From positions 29,406,030 to 29,470,029 of the forward strand of contig NC_053150.1 of the NCBI RefSeq assembly GCF_016808335.1: a DNA stretch of 64,000 nucleotides, given 5' to 3'. Source of the stretch: Panicum virgatum (taxonomy: Eukaryota; Streptophyta; Magnoliopsida; Poales; Poaceae). Below are positions 1-11,049 of this stretch, piece by piece; the stretch's first letter is position 1; each line of letters starts with the position of its first letter. Both the position numbers and the translations under genes were made by a program. The notes under the pieces were generated by a model. The model searched no databases and was not told where the DNA came from. It saw only the letters and a program-made list of their open reading frames with translations.

Positions 1-2559
1 AACACCATATTCACATAAAACTCGTGTATCGGTGACGGTTGAATTGCCTCGCACATTTACACACGGCATTGACACTTATAATGAATGTCACATGCAAACT
101 TTCTCGCTACGGACTCATGGACGATCCATAGACATATTTCAACGGTCCACACCTCACACACTTATATTTAAGAACCCAAATCAAATTTGACCGAGCCAGC
201 AACAAAACTTTATAAATATAGATATATTCGTCTATGACGGGCCTCTCGGGGGCGCCAAACGACGTAGTATTTTTCTAGTTTAACCTAAAAGACTATTTAT
301 GTTTCTAGAAAAAAAGTCTTATTAAAGGGGAAAAATACTAATTGGTATAATTTTAGAAGTAAATTAAATAAAAGATTTAGTTTAAAGGATTATCCGATGT
401 TTGGCAAATAATTCGGACTTTTCCTACCTACAATCTGTTTCTGATTGAACTGTTGTAAAACCACAGCGGACTAACCCGCCGAGAGTTTTTGCAATGTTTT
501 CACTTCGGCGCACAATAGCAATCGATAAAGTCCTAGTGGAGTTTAAATTTTCAGACTGTAGCAATACAAAGAATTTTCATTAAAATGTTTGGGAAAAATC
601 CAACTTTGAACTGTAAATTTTGAATAGAGGAGCGCGGACGGTTTCATGTCTTGTGAAAACTGATACTTTGGCCGTTTTTCTCTCCTTCGGCCATTATCAT
701 CTTGATTTCCTTCTTCACCCCCTCGCAATTCGCAAAGCCGCGCACTGCATCGTCGATCGGCTTCCCCGCCTGTCGCCTCCGGCTCACTTTCCGCCACCAC
801 CTGGGTACTCTCCTCTCCAACTCGTCCTCCTGCGCCCTACTGTTCTGCCGAAGATCCATCTGGACCCCGGATTGACTCTTCTTTCGTTTGTGCTGAGCAC
901 TACCTTGCTTGCTTGCGTTGTTGCGAGAGTTGGTCTGGACGATGTGACCCAAATTGCCCTTGGCGGGTGGGTTGGCTTTGCTTGCTGCTCCGCGGAGCAC
1001 GGACCAATGGCGGTCGATTTTCCAGAGGAAGTTGGTGCCCCATGTGTGCGTGCGTGTAGGTGGCTTGCCGTGTTTCTTGGTCCCTTCGCAGGCACTCAAA
1101 GGGAGTCACCAACTTTCCTTCGGTTAGTTCCAACCGAATCGGGTGGGGGGAGATGGTACTGTGCTGCGTGTGCTCCTCTTTTCTTCCGATGTCGGTGGAA
1201 TTCTGCCTAAATTATTGTTAGCGACGACGAGGGGGGCTCGTGGGGGAATTCTTGACTTGAGATACATATCTGGTGTTTGTTAAAATGCCTCGTAGTGAGG
1301 AAGGCTCTGTTTTGTTTTCTACTAGTTGCTGTCATTGCTGTTGATGTTGTTGTTGGTTTTAAATTGCGCATGTTTGGCTTGTTGTCTTTTGCCTTTTCTT
1401 TTTCTCTTATTCCTATGGCGTCCTAGGTCTCAAAGAAATAGATATCTTTTCCCTAAAGAATATATGTTTATGTTGTATGATTTGTGCATACATGAACGTT
1501 TTTGCGGAGTCTTCATTTAGAAAAAGAAGTTAGGATTTGGTGACATGTTAAATTGAAAGATGGGCATGTGACAATCCACGGTTTAGACTGTGTAAGCAAG
1601 TTCTTACTAGCGCCTTTCTCCAAATGATGACTGGCAGTGGACAGACAGGTGGAGTCTTTCTTATTCTATTAGTACCTGTAATCAAATGGCTACAGTGCAC
1701 AATTATAGATCCTCATCATTTTCCTGTTTACACACCTCTCGGATTTTTTTGAAAGCTTACGCCTATTGGGTTTAAAAGAAGGCCTCCACAGAATCTTTTT
1801 CCCCCTTTTATAATTATTAGTCTTTTATGTTCTCTACAGTTCTACAGAAGATTCCACCTCTGGGTATCAATCAGTAAATAGTGCACATGTGCATCAGCTT
1901 CCTAACTTTGACTGCCTAGGCTTTGAATGTTTTCTACTGTCTTCATTAGGTTGATACAGCAGCATTGAAATATACGTCTTGTATTTCTTACTCTTCAATA
2001 TATCTATAGCTATAAATTTTCCCATTCCATTCTGGGTTATATTATTTGGTCCATGTCTCAATTATTTCGTTGCTCTTAGTTGACCATGTATTAGAATACT
2101 GGGGTTGCTTATCCCTAGTTATTCTGCACATCATGTTCCTTTTCATGGGCTACATGTACTCAGCCATCTCAGCTTCTCATGTCTGACCTTAGTTATGTAA
2201 GTTAGACGAGGGATACAGATAGATTGAGTGAGAACGGAGATGGAGCTGTCAGATCTGATAAGAGCATCAGGCTGTTTGGTTACAGAACTACAGCTTAGCA
2301 CCTTTTTTTGTTTATGCGTCTGGCATTATTTTTTAAATGGGGGTTAAAGGAAAGAGGTTTGGTGGTGTGTCATGTACTCATGTGAACCTTTATGATTAAT
2401 GGAAGTTTGGTGGGCTCATGTGTAGCATGAGCACTTTGCTTTGTTAGACCAACTGACACCTCCACAATTATTCTGATAACTGACCAAACTTGACACAGTT
2501 ATTTATTTTTGAAGGGAGAGGGTTGGGGTAGATCTAATTTGTGGCCTTGTGGCAAGGGG
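1..2559. other. Upstream region of UGD; no gene recognised
   Basis: No coding region with recognisable similarity was seen. A GC-richer block at about 690-1210 stands out from the AT-rich flanks and carries an open frame on the plus strand (620-1210). The translation has no domain I recognise, and overlapping frames on the other strand are equally open, so I do not call a gene. The block could be an alternative upstream leader exon of UGD or a remnant of another gene. Sequence from 1210 to 2559 is AT-rich and intron- or promoter-like. Basis: composition and reading frames only. Confidence 0.4.
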
Positions 2560-2568
2560 TTTATAAGG
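2560..2568 (+). promoter_or_regulatory. TATA-like box of UGD
   Basis: TTTATAAGG lies about 110 bp upstream of a good splice donor (2676) and about 720 bp upstream of the UGD start codon. This suits a short non-coding first exon from about 2590 to 2675. The start of transcription is inferred, not seen. A more distal promoter using the GC block at 690-1210 remains possible. Confidence 0.45.
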
Positions 2569-2675
2569 AGCTAACCCTCACTCTGCATATTGGCAGCTGC
2601 TCTGCATACAAGAGGTTGCCTCCATCTCTTCTCTAGTAGTGACTTCCAAAGATCTTCCTAAACTTCTTGAGATTG

Positions 2676-3265
2676 GTAAGGGCTCCCACCTGATCCCATG
2701 TTTGTCTTCGTTTTGATTTCACACTGGATCTTGCCAGAACTGCAAGTCCATTTTGTAGTTATAGTTGTTCTTCAAATTCTATTACTAAGATATCTTCAGA
2801 TCTGAGAGTTCACTTGAATAGTATTTGGCTCATGATCTTTGTTTCTTTTGATGCCTTTGTGGATGAGAGTTTCAGTTCTTTATTGCAGCTTGCTGCTAAC
2901 AGATGTGACCTGGGTTTTTTGTATTGCTTTTGTTTTTGTCAAATAAAATGTATAGAAATTGCTGGAACTGTGGTTTTTTAAATGCATGTCATTCTATTTA
3001 AATTTCTATTTAAATTTAAAAACTGGTAGCTACCAGACTAGCGGATCTTTCCAAATTCTTAGCATCTGATTATCCTCATCTCCTGTTTGTTTCAGTTCAA
3101 CTGATTAACCATCTTTATGCATGTTATTTTACTACCGCATTTGTATAACGTGCTTCCTGCAAGATCTTGGTGCTCGTGCTTAAATTTGATTCTTGTCTCT
3201 AATCTGTGCCATATGTTTAAATGTGCCTTTTGCAATCCACTGAAAACCACATTTTTCAATCACAG
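2676..3265 (+). other. UGD leader (5' UTR) intron
   Basis: The donor is gattg|GTAAGG at 2676 and the acceptor is ttcaatcacAG|gttgtg ending at 3265. Between them the sequence is T-rich, as plant introns are. The acceptor is 18 bp upstream of the ATG, so the intron lies wholly in the 5' UTR. A leader intron is common in plant UGD genes and often raises expression; that role is inferred here. Confidence 0.7.
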
Positions 3266-3283
3266 GTTGTGCAGTAAACTAAG

Positions 3284-4726
3284 ATGGTGAAGATCTGCTG
3301 CATTGGAGCTGGCTATGTTGGTGGCCCTACAATGGCTGTCATTGCCCTCAAGTGCCCAGCAATTGAAGTTGTTGTTGTTGACATATCCAAGCCTCGCATT
3401 GAAGCTTGGAACAGCGACCAGCTCCCAATCTATGAGCCTGGTCTTGATGATGTCGTGAAGCAGTGCAGGGGCAGGAACCTCTTCTTCAGCACTGATGTTG
3501 AGAAGCATGTTGCTGAGGCAGACATCATTTTTGTCTCGGTTAACACTCCCACCAAGACCCGTGGGCTTGGAGCAGGCAAGGCTGCCGATCTCACCTACTG
3601 GGAGAGTGCTGCCCGTATGATTGCTGATGTCTCCAAGTCAGACAAGATCGTTGTTGAGAAGTCCACTGTCCCAGTAAAGACAGCAGAGGCTATTGAAAAG
3701 ATTTTGACTCACAATAGCAAGGGCATCAACTACCAGATTCTCTCAAACCCAGAGTTCCTTGCGGAGGGCACAGCGATTGAGGACCTCTTCAAGCCTGACA
3801 GAGTTCTCATCGGTGGCCGGGAGACTCCTGAGGGCAGGAAGGCCGTTCAGGCTCTTAAGGATGTGTATGCCCACTGGGTTCCTGAGGACAGGATCCTCAC
3901 CACCAACCTGTGGTCTGCCGAGCTCTCCAAGCTTGCTGCGAATGCATTCTTGGCCCAGAGGATCTCCTCTGTGAATGCCATCTCGGCACTCTGTGAGGCC
4001 ACTGGTGCCAATGTATCTGAGGTGGCTTACGCCGTTGGGAAGGACTCAAGGATTGGCCCCAAGTTCTTGAACGCCAGTGTTGGCTTTGGTGGGTCCTGCT
4101 TCCAGAAGGACATCCTGAACTTGGTCTACATCTGTGAGTGCAATGGCCTTCCCGAGGTGTCCAACTACTGGAAACAGGTCATCAAGATCAATGACTACCA
4201 GAAGAGCCGGTTTGTGAACCGTGTTGTTTCCTCCATGTTCAACACTGTTGCTGGCAAGAAGATCGCCGTTCTTGGTTTTGCCTTCAAGAAGGATACCGGT
4301 GACACGAGGGAGACCCCAGCCATTGATGTGTGCAAGGGCTTGCTGGGTGACAAGGCTCAGATCAGCATCTATGACCCCCAAGTCACTGAGGATCAGATCC
4401 AGCGGGACCTCGCCATGAACAAGTTCGATTGGGACCATCCGATGCACCTGCAGCCTACAAGCCCCAGTGCTGTGAAGCAGGTGAGCGTGGTCTGGGATGC
4501 ATACGAGGCCACCAAGGGCGCCCATGGCCTCTGCATCCTCACCGAGTGGGACGAGTTCAAGACCTTGGACTACCAGAAGATCTTTGACAACATGCAGAAG
4601 CCAGCTTTTGTCTTTGATGGGCGCAACATTGTTGACGGTGAGAAGCTCAGGGAGATTGGCTTCATCGTCTACTCAATTGGCAAGCCACTTGATGCTTGGC
4701 TGAAGGATATGCCTGCTGTTGCTTAA
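3284..4726 (+). CDS. UGD: UDP-glucose 6-dehydrogenase
   Basis: This 480-residue protein oxidises UDP-glucose to UDP-glucuronate with two NAD+ in the cytosol. The product feeds pectin, xylan and other wall polysaccharides. The Rossmann motif GxGxxG is G8, G10, G13 near the N-terminus. The catalytic loop GFGGSC gives the thiohemiacetal Cys272, with Lys216, Asn220 and Asp276 in the expected relative spacing to the animal enzyme. The N-terminal NAD-binding, central dimerisation and C-terminal UDP-binding domains are all complete, and 480 residues is the usual plant length. The start is the first ATG after the leader-intron acceptor, in context AAGATGG. The coding region is one exon, which is usual for plant UGD. 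No frameshift or missing active residue was seen, so the gene looks functional. Confidence 0.97.
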   Translation: MVKICCIGAGYVGGPTMAVIALKCPAIEVVVVDISKPRIEAWNSDQLPIYEPGLDDVVKQCRGRNLFFSTDVEKHVAEADIIFVSVNTPTKTRGLGAGKAADLTYWESAARMIADVSKSDKIVVEKSTVPVKTAEAIEKILTHNSKGINYQILSNPEFLAEGTAIEDLFKPDRVLIGGRETPEGRKAVQALKDVYAHWVPEDRILTTNLWSAELSKLAANAFLAQRISSVNAISALCEATGANVSEVAYAVGKDSRIGPKFLNASVGFGGSCFQKDILNLVYICECNGLPEVSNYWKQVIKINDYQKSRFVNRVVSSMFNTVAGKKIAVLGFAFKKDTGDTRETPAIDVCKGLLGDKAQISIYDPQVTEDQIQRDLAMNKFDWDHPMHLQPTSPSAVKQVSVVWDAYEATKGAHGLCILTEWDEFKTLDYQKIFDNMQKPAFVFDGRNIVDGEKLREIGFIVYSIGKPLDAWLKDMPAVA

Positions 4727-5591
4727 TTTCCCAGATTTCCATCGCAAGCGTGCCACTTGAACTGCAGGAAGTCTACCAAGAAGAGGAATTGTTTGACCAT
4801 TCTTTATAGTTTGCTTTTGCTGGAGGCACGGCAATTCTCTCAGGCACAAAATTGGATGTTAGTATCTCCGTTTATGTTTGAATGGTCGCAGCAGCCATAG
4901 CCCGGTTGCCAGTTGTATTCATGTTCATCGTTCTTTGTTTATTCATTTACCGTTTGGTTTCTGCTCCATCACCAAATATAAGCTAGTTTTAAGTTACATA
5001 GTATTTTGCAAAGATATGGTCACTCCTAGTTATGCCTTCTTATGTTTATACATTTGTCTTTGTTCAGTCTATGCATGCTTCCTCTGTTCGAACACTAATG
5101 GATGTCAATTAATGGTGGGTGCAGTTCTAATATATGTTGGTGTGTGCTAGTGCACCATGTGACTGTCCTTATATGATCTGTCATCAGTCCTTGCTGCATG
5201 TGTGGCGTCATGTATTTTGTTCTGTCAATGCATACTTTTTTGAAAGAATTCTGATGCATCTCGATCGATGGGCAGAAGTAACTTCATAATTTTGGCTTGG
5301 AGGTCAGATGCAACCAAGGTAAACTTGTTCAAAGGGACACGTTTTACATGAGTAAACTTGAACAGAGCTTGAGTTGATGTACTCCGAATACAAATTACAT
5401 GTTTTAAGGTAAACTGGTTGCTTTGCCACCATTTTGAGTCCATGACTCAAGTTTTTTTTTTATTATTTGTGAGAACACGAGTCTCCTCCACAGACCACCA
5501 TGGCGGTCTACTTGAAGAGCCAGAACCACTAGTACCTCAAGAAACACACGTGTTTTCAATGCTGAAAGGTTCGGAGCAAGCAGTGCCAATC
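4727..5591 (+). other. UGD 3' UTR and downstream flank
   Basis: T-rich sequence follows the UGD stop codon. No single strong AATAAA signal is obvious, which is common in plants; the transcript end probably lies between about 4960 and 5150. Small open frames here have no recognisable homology. Nothing else was seen before the tandem repeat that starts near 5592. Confidence 0.5.
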
Positions 5592-5710
5592 TAAGTTGCA
5601 TTTTTCCTGTATCGCGAACTCCAACGGAATGAGCACAAGGACCTCACTTGGACAACCACGCAAATCACATTGGAGTTACAGATAAGGTTAAAACCGCCAC
5701 ATCCACACGA

Positions 5711-5950
5711 AAACAGAAAAAACAAAAAACGCACTTGTGCAAGCTACAAATTGTACTATTAGTAGGATTTATTTTTCTTGTATGCAAACACAGTCCCCAT
5801 GAAAAGGAGGCAATACAGTTCATCTTATAAACAGAAAAAAAAAACAAAACACGCACTATTGCAAGCTACAGTTTGTACTATTGGTATGATTTATTTGAAT
5901 TGTGTGCAAACACAGTCCCATGAAAAGGGTCATGTCATGCAGTTCTTATA
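5711..5950. repeat. 119-bp tandem duplication inside unit A
   Basis: 5711-5828 and 5829-5950 are consecutive, similar copies. Each starts AAACAGAAAAAA and contains GCAAGCTACA, TTGTACTATT and GCAAACACAGTCCC. The equivalent part of unit B has one copy, so this expansion followed or was independent of the larger duplication. Confidence 0.75.
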
Positions 5951-6154
5951 AACAATTATCTGCACATCATACGTTAATATAAGTGGCTTTTGCTATAAAA
6001 ATCTATGCCACTTGGCTTATAACCAAAAAAGCTCATGGTTTCAGAAATTGAGATAAATTGCAGTATTATTTTTGCAAGACTTTTTGAAATTAAAAATTTA
6101 TAAATTGTAATAGAAGAAAACAAAATCTCATGTAGTGGCTCAAACCTAAGCTTT

Positions 6155-6331
6155 AGTAGGGGCCAGAGGCTAGATTAGCCCCCTGCGTCAGGGTCAGGAC
6201 GCTAGGCACCGGGGTTCTTACGCCCCGGCCAACCCGCCCTCCACTCTAGCGAGGACGCGGCCGAGGAGAATCGAACCCGGGGCGCTTGATTCAGAGGCTG
6301 GCCTGCTGGCCACCCGGCTTCTCTCCCTCCA
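6155..6331 (-). mobile_element. tRNA-derived SINE
   Basis: On the minus strand the element has a box-B-like GGGTTCGATTC preceded by a degenerate box A (TGGCCAGCAGG), the RNA polymerase III internal promoter typical of tRNA-derived SINEs. It is flanked by a 14-bp target-site duplication, CAAACCTAAGCTTT, at 6141-6154 and 6332-6345. Unit B of the tandem duplication (7451-7467) has the single uninterrupted site AAAACTAAGCTTTTG, a natural empty site. There is no clear poly(A) or poly(T) tail, so the family is not assigned. Confidence 0.8.
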
Positions 6332-8496
6332 CAAACCTAAGCTTTTGTATGGACAACTTCAAAATATAGGTGCGAACACTAATCTTTTGAATGAAATAAT
6401 CTACATGAAACTTTGAACTCAAAAACTTTTGATTGGCTTAAAATTTCATTTGGAGAAAAAAAGTAACCTAAAAGCCTTCAATCGTATAAAAAAGCTTGGG
6501 GCTAGGGAAAACATGGAACTAGACAACCTTAACTAAAGATGAAAAAGTTGGAATAAAAAACCTTCAAGTCAATATAGAATTTTTGAGGAAGATATCATGT
6601 GCCAAAGCCCAAAAGAAAAGAAGAGACTAAGATTTAACCAAAAGAAAAGAACAATGAACGAACTGGCTGAAAAAAAATGAAATATACGAATGATGGAGAA
6701 TATTTGTAGTAGGCCACCTAGGACAAAGTTGCTCTGGCCCACAATGTCTAGCTCTGTCCTGGGCTCACATGGAAAATAAATAGGCAGTAGGCACCCTGTC
6801 AGAAACGCCGCCACATCAATAAGCAGTGTGCCTAGTATCTATTGTATCGATATTTGTTCACATAAATCCAGAATCATTCTGGCTACTGTATCAGCACTAT
6901 AGTTTTTATCTTGGGAAGCCCTAGCATGGACGGCTATGTAACATAGAGAATACTAATCGAAGATTTTTACTCCCGCAGAGATCATAGATACTGACATATA
7001 AGTCGCATTTTTCTTGTATATATTTGTCTTCAATTAATGGTGCACGAATATTGCACACCTCTCAGTTCCGTAACGTCTCTATCATATGAACTCCAACTAT
7101 TTGAGCACTAGGATCACACTTCAACCACCACTCGAATCGCATCGGAATTACAGAGCAGGTTAAAACCGCCACATCCACACAAACAGAAAAAAAAACAATG
7201 CACTAGTTTCTACTAGAGTATTTTCTGTTGCGGCAAATACACTCCCCACAAGTAAGAGGCTGAGCAGTTCATCTTATGAACAGTGAGCTGGACATCATAT
7301 ATATGAAAAAATAAGTTGGGCTGTTTGGCTGATATTATGAAGCAAAAACTTCCAGGCCGAGAGAAAATGAGACAAATTGCGGTATTATTTTCTGGAAGAC
7401 TATTTGAATTTACAGTCGAAGAAAAACAATTTCAAGGAGCGGATCAAAAGTCAAAACTAAGCTTTTGTACTGACAAGTTTTCAATATGAATGAAACATTA
7501 ATACATAACTTTGAACTAAGGAACCTTCAATTGTAAAGATTGGAACTAGACAACCTTTTTATTCAGGTTAGGGAAAACTTTGAACAAGACAACCTCAACT
7601 AGAGATGAAAAAACTTGGATTCATACAACCTTCAAATCGGGATACAAATTTTGAGGCAGAATCATTTGTTACATGAAAAAAGAAGCTCAAATTTAGCAGA
7701 ATGAAAAACAAAATGAACAAACCGAATATAAATATTTGAAGGGGCAATTGCGTTCTTGCCCCTGTTTTGAGTCTCAATTGTGATTTTACCCCCACTTTTC
7801 TTCACTTTGCATTTTTACCCCTACTGTTTGGAAATGAAGACTCATTTTACCCCTATTCCGTTAACAGCACCTAATGGTGTGAAAGAGGACAATTTTGCCC
7901 TTGCGAATATACCCCTACTTTTTTTAGAACTTTGTGAATATACCCTTATTTGTCATTATGTTTCAGCAGCATTTCAATAAGAATATGAACAAGATTTTGA
8001 CAGAAATTTGGTCAGCAACATGACACAAAACTAAGTTAAAATCGCATACAGATAGATAATATCCCATCATACATATTCAAAAGAGATGTACCACCAAAGC
8101 ATAACGGCATCATACATATCCAGGCAAACTAAAGAATGATCGAACCCTAACAACAAGATTCAAACTCATCTGATTTGGCCTACAAATCAGAGCAATTGAA
8201 AGAAAATTAGTGCAATCATCTAAATCCCAAAAATTCGTCCCACATGTGTCCAATAGACGGTCAGAAATCAAAATTTGTACCTGAGCACCACCTCCACATC
8301 TCTGCACTCCGGATCCATGGCCGCCATGCCGCCCGCGCACGCAGGCCAAGCTCCCCCGCGCGTGGCTCCCGCGGGGCCCAACGCACCCGCTGCTCGTGGC
8401 TCGCACCTGCAGGGCGTGGCTCCCGCGAGCGCCCGCCGCGTGTGGCCCCCGCGGCCCCCGCGGGCCCGCTTAGCCCCGCCTGGCAACGCCCCTGGT

Positions 8497-8663
8497 CAGG
8501 GGCGGATACAGGAGGGGGCTAGGGGGGCTCAAGCCCCCCTAAGCTCCCCTAATTACACGTAAAACACTGTAGCAAGACCTCCAAATCACCATTAAATCTT
8601 CACACAAATCAACATCTCTATTGTTTCAGCCCCCCCTTGCCTCCAATCCTGCATCCGCCACTG
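8497..8663. mobile_element. hAT-type MITE nested in the MULE
   Basis: The 167-bp element has inverted ends CAGGGGCGGATACAGG and (reverse complement) CAGTGGCGGATGCAGG. It is flanked by a perfect 8-bp duplication CCCCTGGT (8489-8496 and 8664-8671), the hAT signature. It has no coding capacity. Its left subterminal GGGGGCTCAAGCCCCC resembles the right end of the larger hAT at 10211-11049, so the two belong to one family. Confidence 0.88.
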
Positions 8664-9057
8664 CCCCTGGTGGCACCGCTCGTCCCGCCCCATGCGCGCC
8701 GCTCGTCCCGCCCCACCGCGCCGACGCGCGCGGCCTCGGCCCCGCTGCTCGCCCCACCACGCCCCCGCGCGCGGTGCTGGCCCCGCCGCTCGCCCCTGCA
8801 AGCGCGCCTGAGCTCGCTTAGGGTTAGGGTTCAGCCCCCACGAGCCTGGCCAGAATGGATAAGAGATTCACAAGGGGTATTTGTGACTTTTCGCTGTATT
8901 ATGAAGGGTTCTTTTAATTCTTATATTCTTGATGCAGTTCACGGTGTGAATTGTAGGGGTAAACGGAGGCTTCATAATTGAACAGTAGGGGTAAAAATGG
9001 AAAGTCGGAAAAAATGAGGGCAAAATCGCAATTGGGGTTCAAAATAGAGGCGAAAAC

Positions 9058-9480
9058 TATAGTTTTAAATAGCGGGCTATGACAAATAGCGGCGTATTTT
9101 TTTCGAGGCTAAGAGGCTATAGCGGAGGCTATAGCAGACTATGCCAAATAGTGGGTTACTACTAAATCATGAAAAATACAAATAATAGATGCACAAAAAT
9201 ATAGTAATTAGCGAATTTCATAAACATAACTATATTTCTAGAGCTACCGGAACATCACTTAAGTTGACAATACAATAAAATTCATACAATCAAATATTAA
9301 GTTATTCCAAAATACCAAAGTAGTAGCACTGAGCTAAGTATAAGGCTATAGCGGCGCTAAAGCTACGCCATTTAGCGCAGCTATAGCGCAATTTAGCGCC
9401 CATAGCTGCCATAGCGGCACAAATACAAATAGCGTAGCGGTAGTCCTCTAAAAAGACTATAGCCGGCTATTTAAAACCAT
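9058..9480. mobile_element. TIR element rich in ATAGC motifs, inserted in the right MULE TIR
   Basis: The ends are inverted: ATAGTTTTAAATAGCGGGCT on the left and, as reverse complement, ATGGTTTTAAATAGCCGGCT on the right. The interior repeats variants of CTATAGCGG. The flanking 9-mers GGCGAAAAC and GACAAAAAC match at 7 of 9 positions, which suggests a MULE-type duplication. Removing it restores the alignment of the host MULE terminal repeat. No coding capacity. Confidence 0.65.
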
Positions 9481-10210
9481 GACAAAAACACAATAAACCC
9501 ATATATGAATGATGAAGAAAAGTTGGAGGAGGTTAATGAGGACAAAGCTGCACAGGCCCACAATGCCTCTATTCTGGGCTCACATGGAAAACAGGTGCCA
9601 GTGAAAGCAACAAGGCACCCTGTCAAAAGCCGACAGCCACATCTTACAATGCGATTTTTGCAATGAAAGGTGGCCGGGCAGTTGCATAGTGGCCACTATT
9701 TAGGATTTCAGCTCAAATTACTGATTTTTTGTGAAAATTTACTTTTTTCGTGGTGATCGGTAATGATCATACAGGTATTACCCGTAATTTTCGGCCTGAA
9801 TTCGTTTGACCTTTCAATTTTCAAATTTCAGCCGAAATTTTGACCAAAAATCAGCCTACCGCTCTCCCCTATTGTTTTTTTTTGTTAAACTGGTAGCTTA
9901 AACACTGCGAATGGCTCAATATTTTGTTTACATTAACTTAGGATCTTATTAGCGAATGTATCAGCACTACAAATCCTTGCATGGATGAGTATGTAAAACC
10001 GAAAATACCAATCGAACATTTTTACTCCAGAAATCTAGTTGGAACTCTGAGGTTAGATGGTACTGCAAGGTTTTTTTTCTCCCATCGACAGGAGAGACAA
10101 AGAGAGCATATTTTTGAGCTGAATACTTAACCGGAGGATTCAAACAAAAGGTTCAAAATATATTCACGTGCTAACACATGACCTAGTGATGACAGGCATG
10201 TATGGACCAC

Positions 10211-11049
10211 CAGGGGCGGATCCAGGAAAAAAATATAGAGGGGCTGACCACAATACACTAACTCATCAACACATGTCATATTCCCAAACTATATCAACGT
10301 GATAGTCTACAGTAGTTTCATGTGATAACATGGAATTGGGGATTTGAGGTCAGAAAGTTTAAGTTCCATACCTGGACGGCCGCGGCGCTGCGTGCCGGCG
10401 TGCCGCATCTTGTCATGCCGAATGCCGAGCCTCCGCGGCTCCGACTACGCCGGACCGCTGGTCCATCCGCCCTCCGCCCCTGCTCCGGAGTCCGGAGCGC
10501 CCGGCCGCCTGGGGGCCGCGGCCACGCCGGGACGCCCCTCCACCCCCGCAGACCGGGACCGCGGGTCCCTGCGGCAGCGCGGATGCGCAGACGAGCGGCC
10601 AACCGAGCCCCTGCCTGGCTACCTGTCGCAGAGCAGCCCCCGCCCCGTCCACCGGTCTCCCACCACCGCCGCCCCTGGTTGTCTTCCGCAAAGGCGCCGC
10701 CTTGCCGTCCGCTCGTGAGCAGCCGAGTGCCCGAGCCAGCCTCCTGTCTTCGCCTCCAGGGATTTCGATTGGGGAAAACCAGTGGTGGGTGGGCTGAATC
10801 CTAAATGGGCCATCGGTGCGCCATTTGGGCCGGTCAACGGGGTGCGATTTGGGCCAGTCGGCCTGGGCAGCTGGGCTGGTTGGTTGTTTTGGCCCATGTC
10901 ACGAAGAAAGAGTCTTCTTCTACCTCCAGCATCTCCATTGCTCATCCATGGTGGCTAAAAATTAGAGGGGGGGCTGAGGGGGGATCCATGGATTCCCAGA
11001 CAGTAGGGGGGCTCGAGCCCCCTTAGCCCCCCCTTTGGATCCGCCGCTG
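10211..11049. mobile_element. Non-autonomous hAT element carrying a GC-rich block
   Basis: The 839-bp element runs from CAGGGGCGGATCCAGG to an inverted end reading CAGCGGCGGATCCAAA on the other strand. It is flanked by perfect 8-bp duplications TGGACCAC (10203-10210 and 11050-11057). There is no transposase. The interior at 10370-10760 is strongly GC-rich and open in several frames, like a captured gene exon; I cannot name the donor. Confidence 0.87.

Larger units (their letters stand above)
5592..6985. repeat. Tandem duplication unit A downstream of UGD
   Basis: About 1.39 kb aligns in order with 6999-10037 (unit B). Shared anchors are: a TAAGTYGCATTTTTC start (5592/6999); GGTTAAAACCGCCACATCC (5686/7160); GCACCCTGTCA (6788/9615); and TGTATCAGCACTA (6887/9959). 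Unit A uniquely contains a SINE at 6155-6331. Unit B uniquely contains the MULE at 7741-9500 and an extra segment at about 9660-9900. Identity is moderate with many small indels, so the duplication is not recent. No gene was recognised in either unit. Confidence 0.75.
7741..9500. mobile_element. Mutator-like element with GC-rich internal block (Pack-MULE-like)
   Basis: Long terminal inverted repeats of about 100 bp are seen: 7741-7850 against the reverse complement of about 8950-9057 continued at 9490-9500. The inner shared part reads CATTTTTACCCCTACTGTT. The flanking 9-mers ATATTTGAA (7732-7740) and ATATATGAA (9501-9509) differ at one base, the length expected of MULE target duplications. 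Unit A has the single site ATATACGAA at 6682-6690. The interior has a very GC-rich segment (about 8300-8820) unlike its surroundings, in the manner of Pack-MULEs. No transposase was seen, so it is non-autonomous. Two smaller elements are nested inside it. Confidence 0.8.
6999..10037. repeat. Tandem duplication unit B (with later insertions)
   Basis: This unit aligns with 5592-6985 once the MULE at 7741-9500 is set aside. It preserves the unoccupied SINE site at 7451-7467. An extra AT-rich segment at about 9660-9900 has no counterpart in unit A and no recognised identity. Confidence 0.75.

Noticed and set aside
644..1133. Minus-strand frames upstream of UGD
   Set aside because: They overlap one another and a plus-strand frame in a GC-rich block, with no recognised domain.
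6155..6331. Possible tRNA gene on the minus strand (box-B-like GGGTTCGATTC)
   Set aside because: It is flanked by a 14-bp target duplication, has an empty site in the neighbouring repeat unit, and cannot form tRNA arms; it is a SINE.
8817..8832. Telomere-like TTAGGGTTAGGG
   Set aside because: Only about two units in a GC-rich captured block; plant telomere repeats are TTTAGGG. Chance occurrence.
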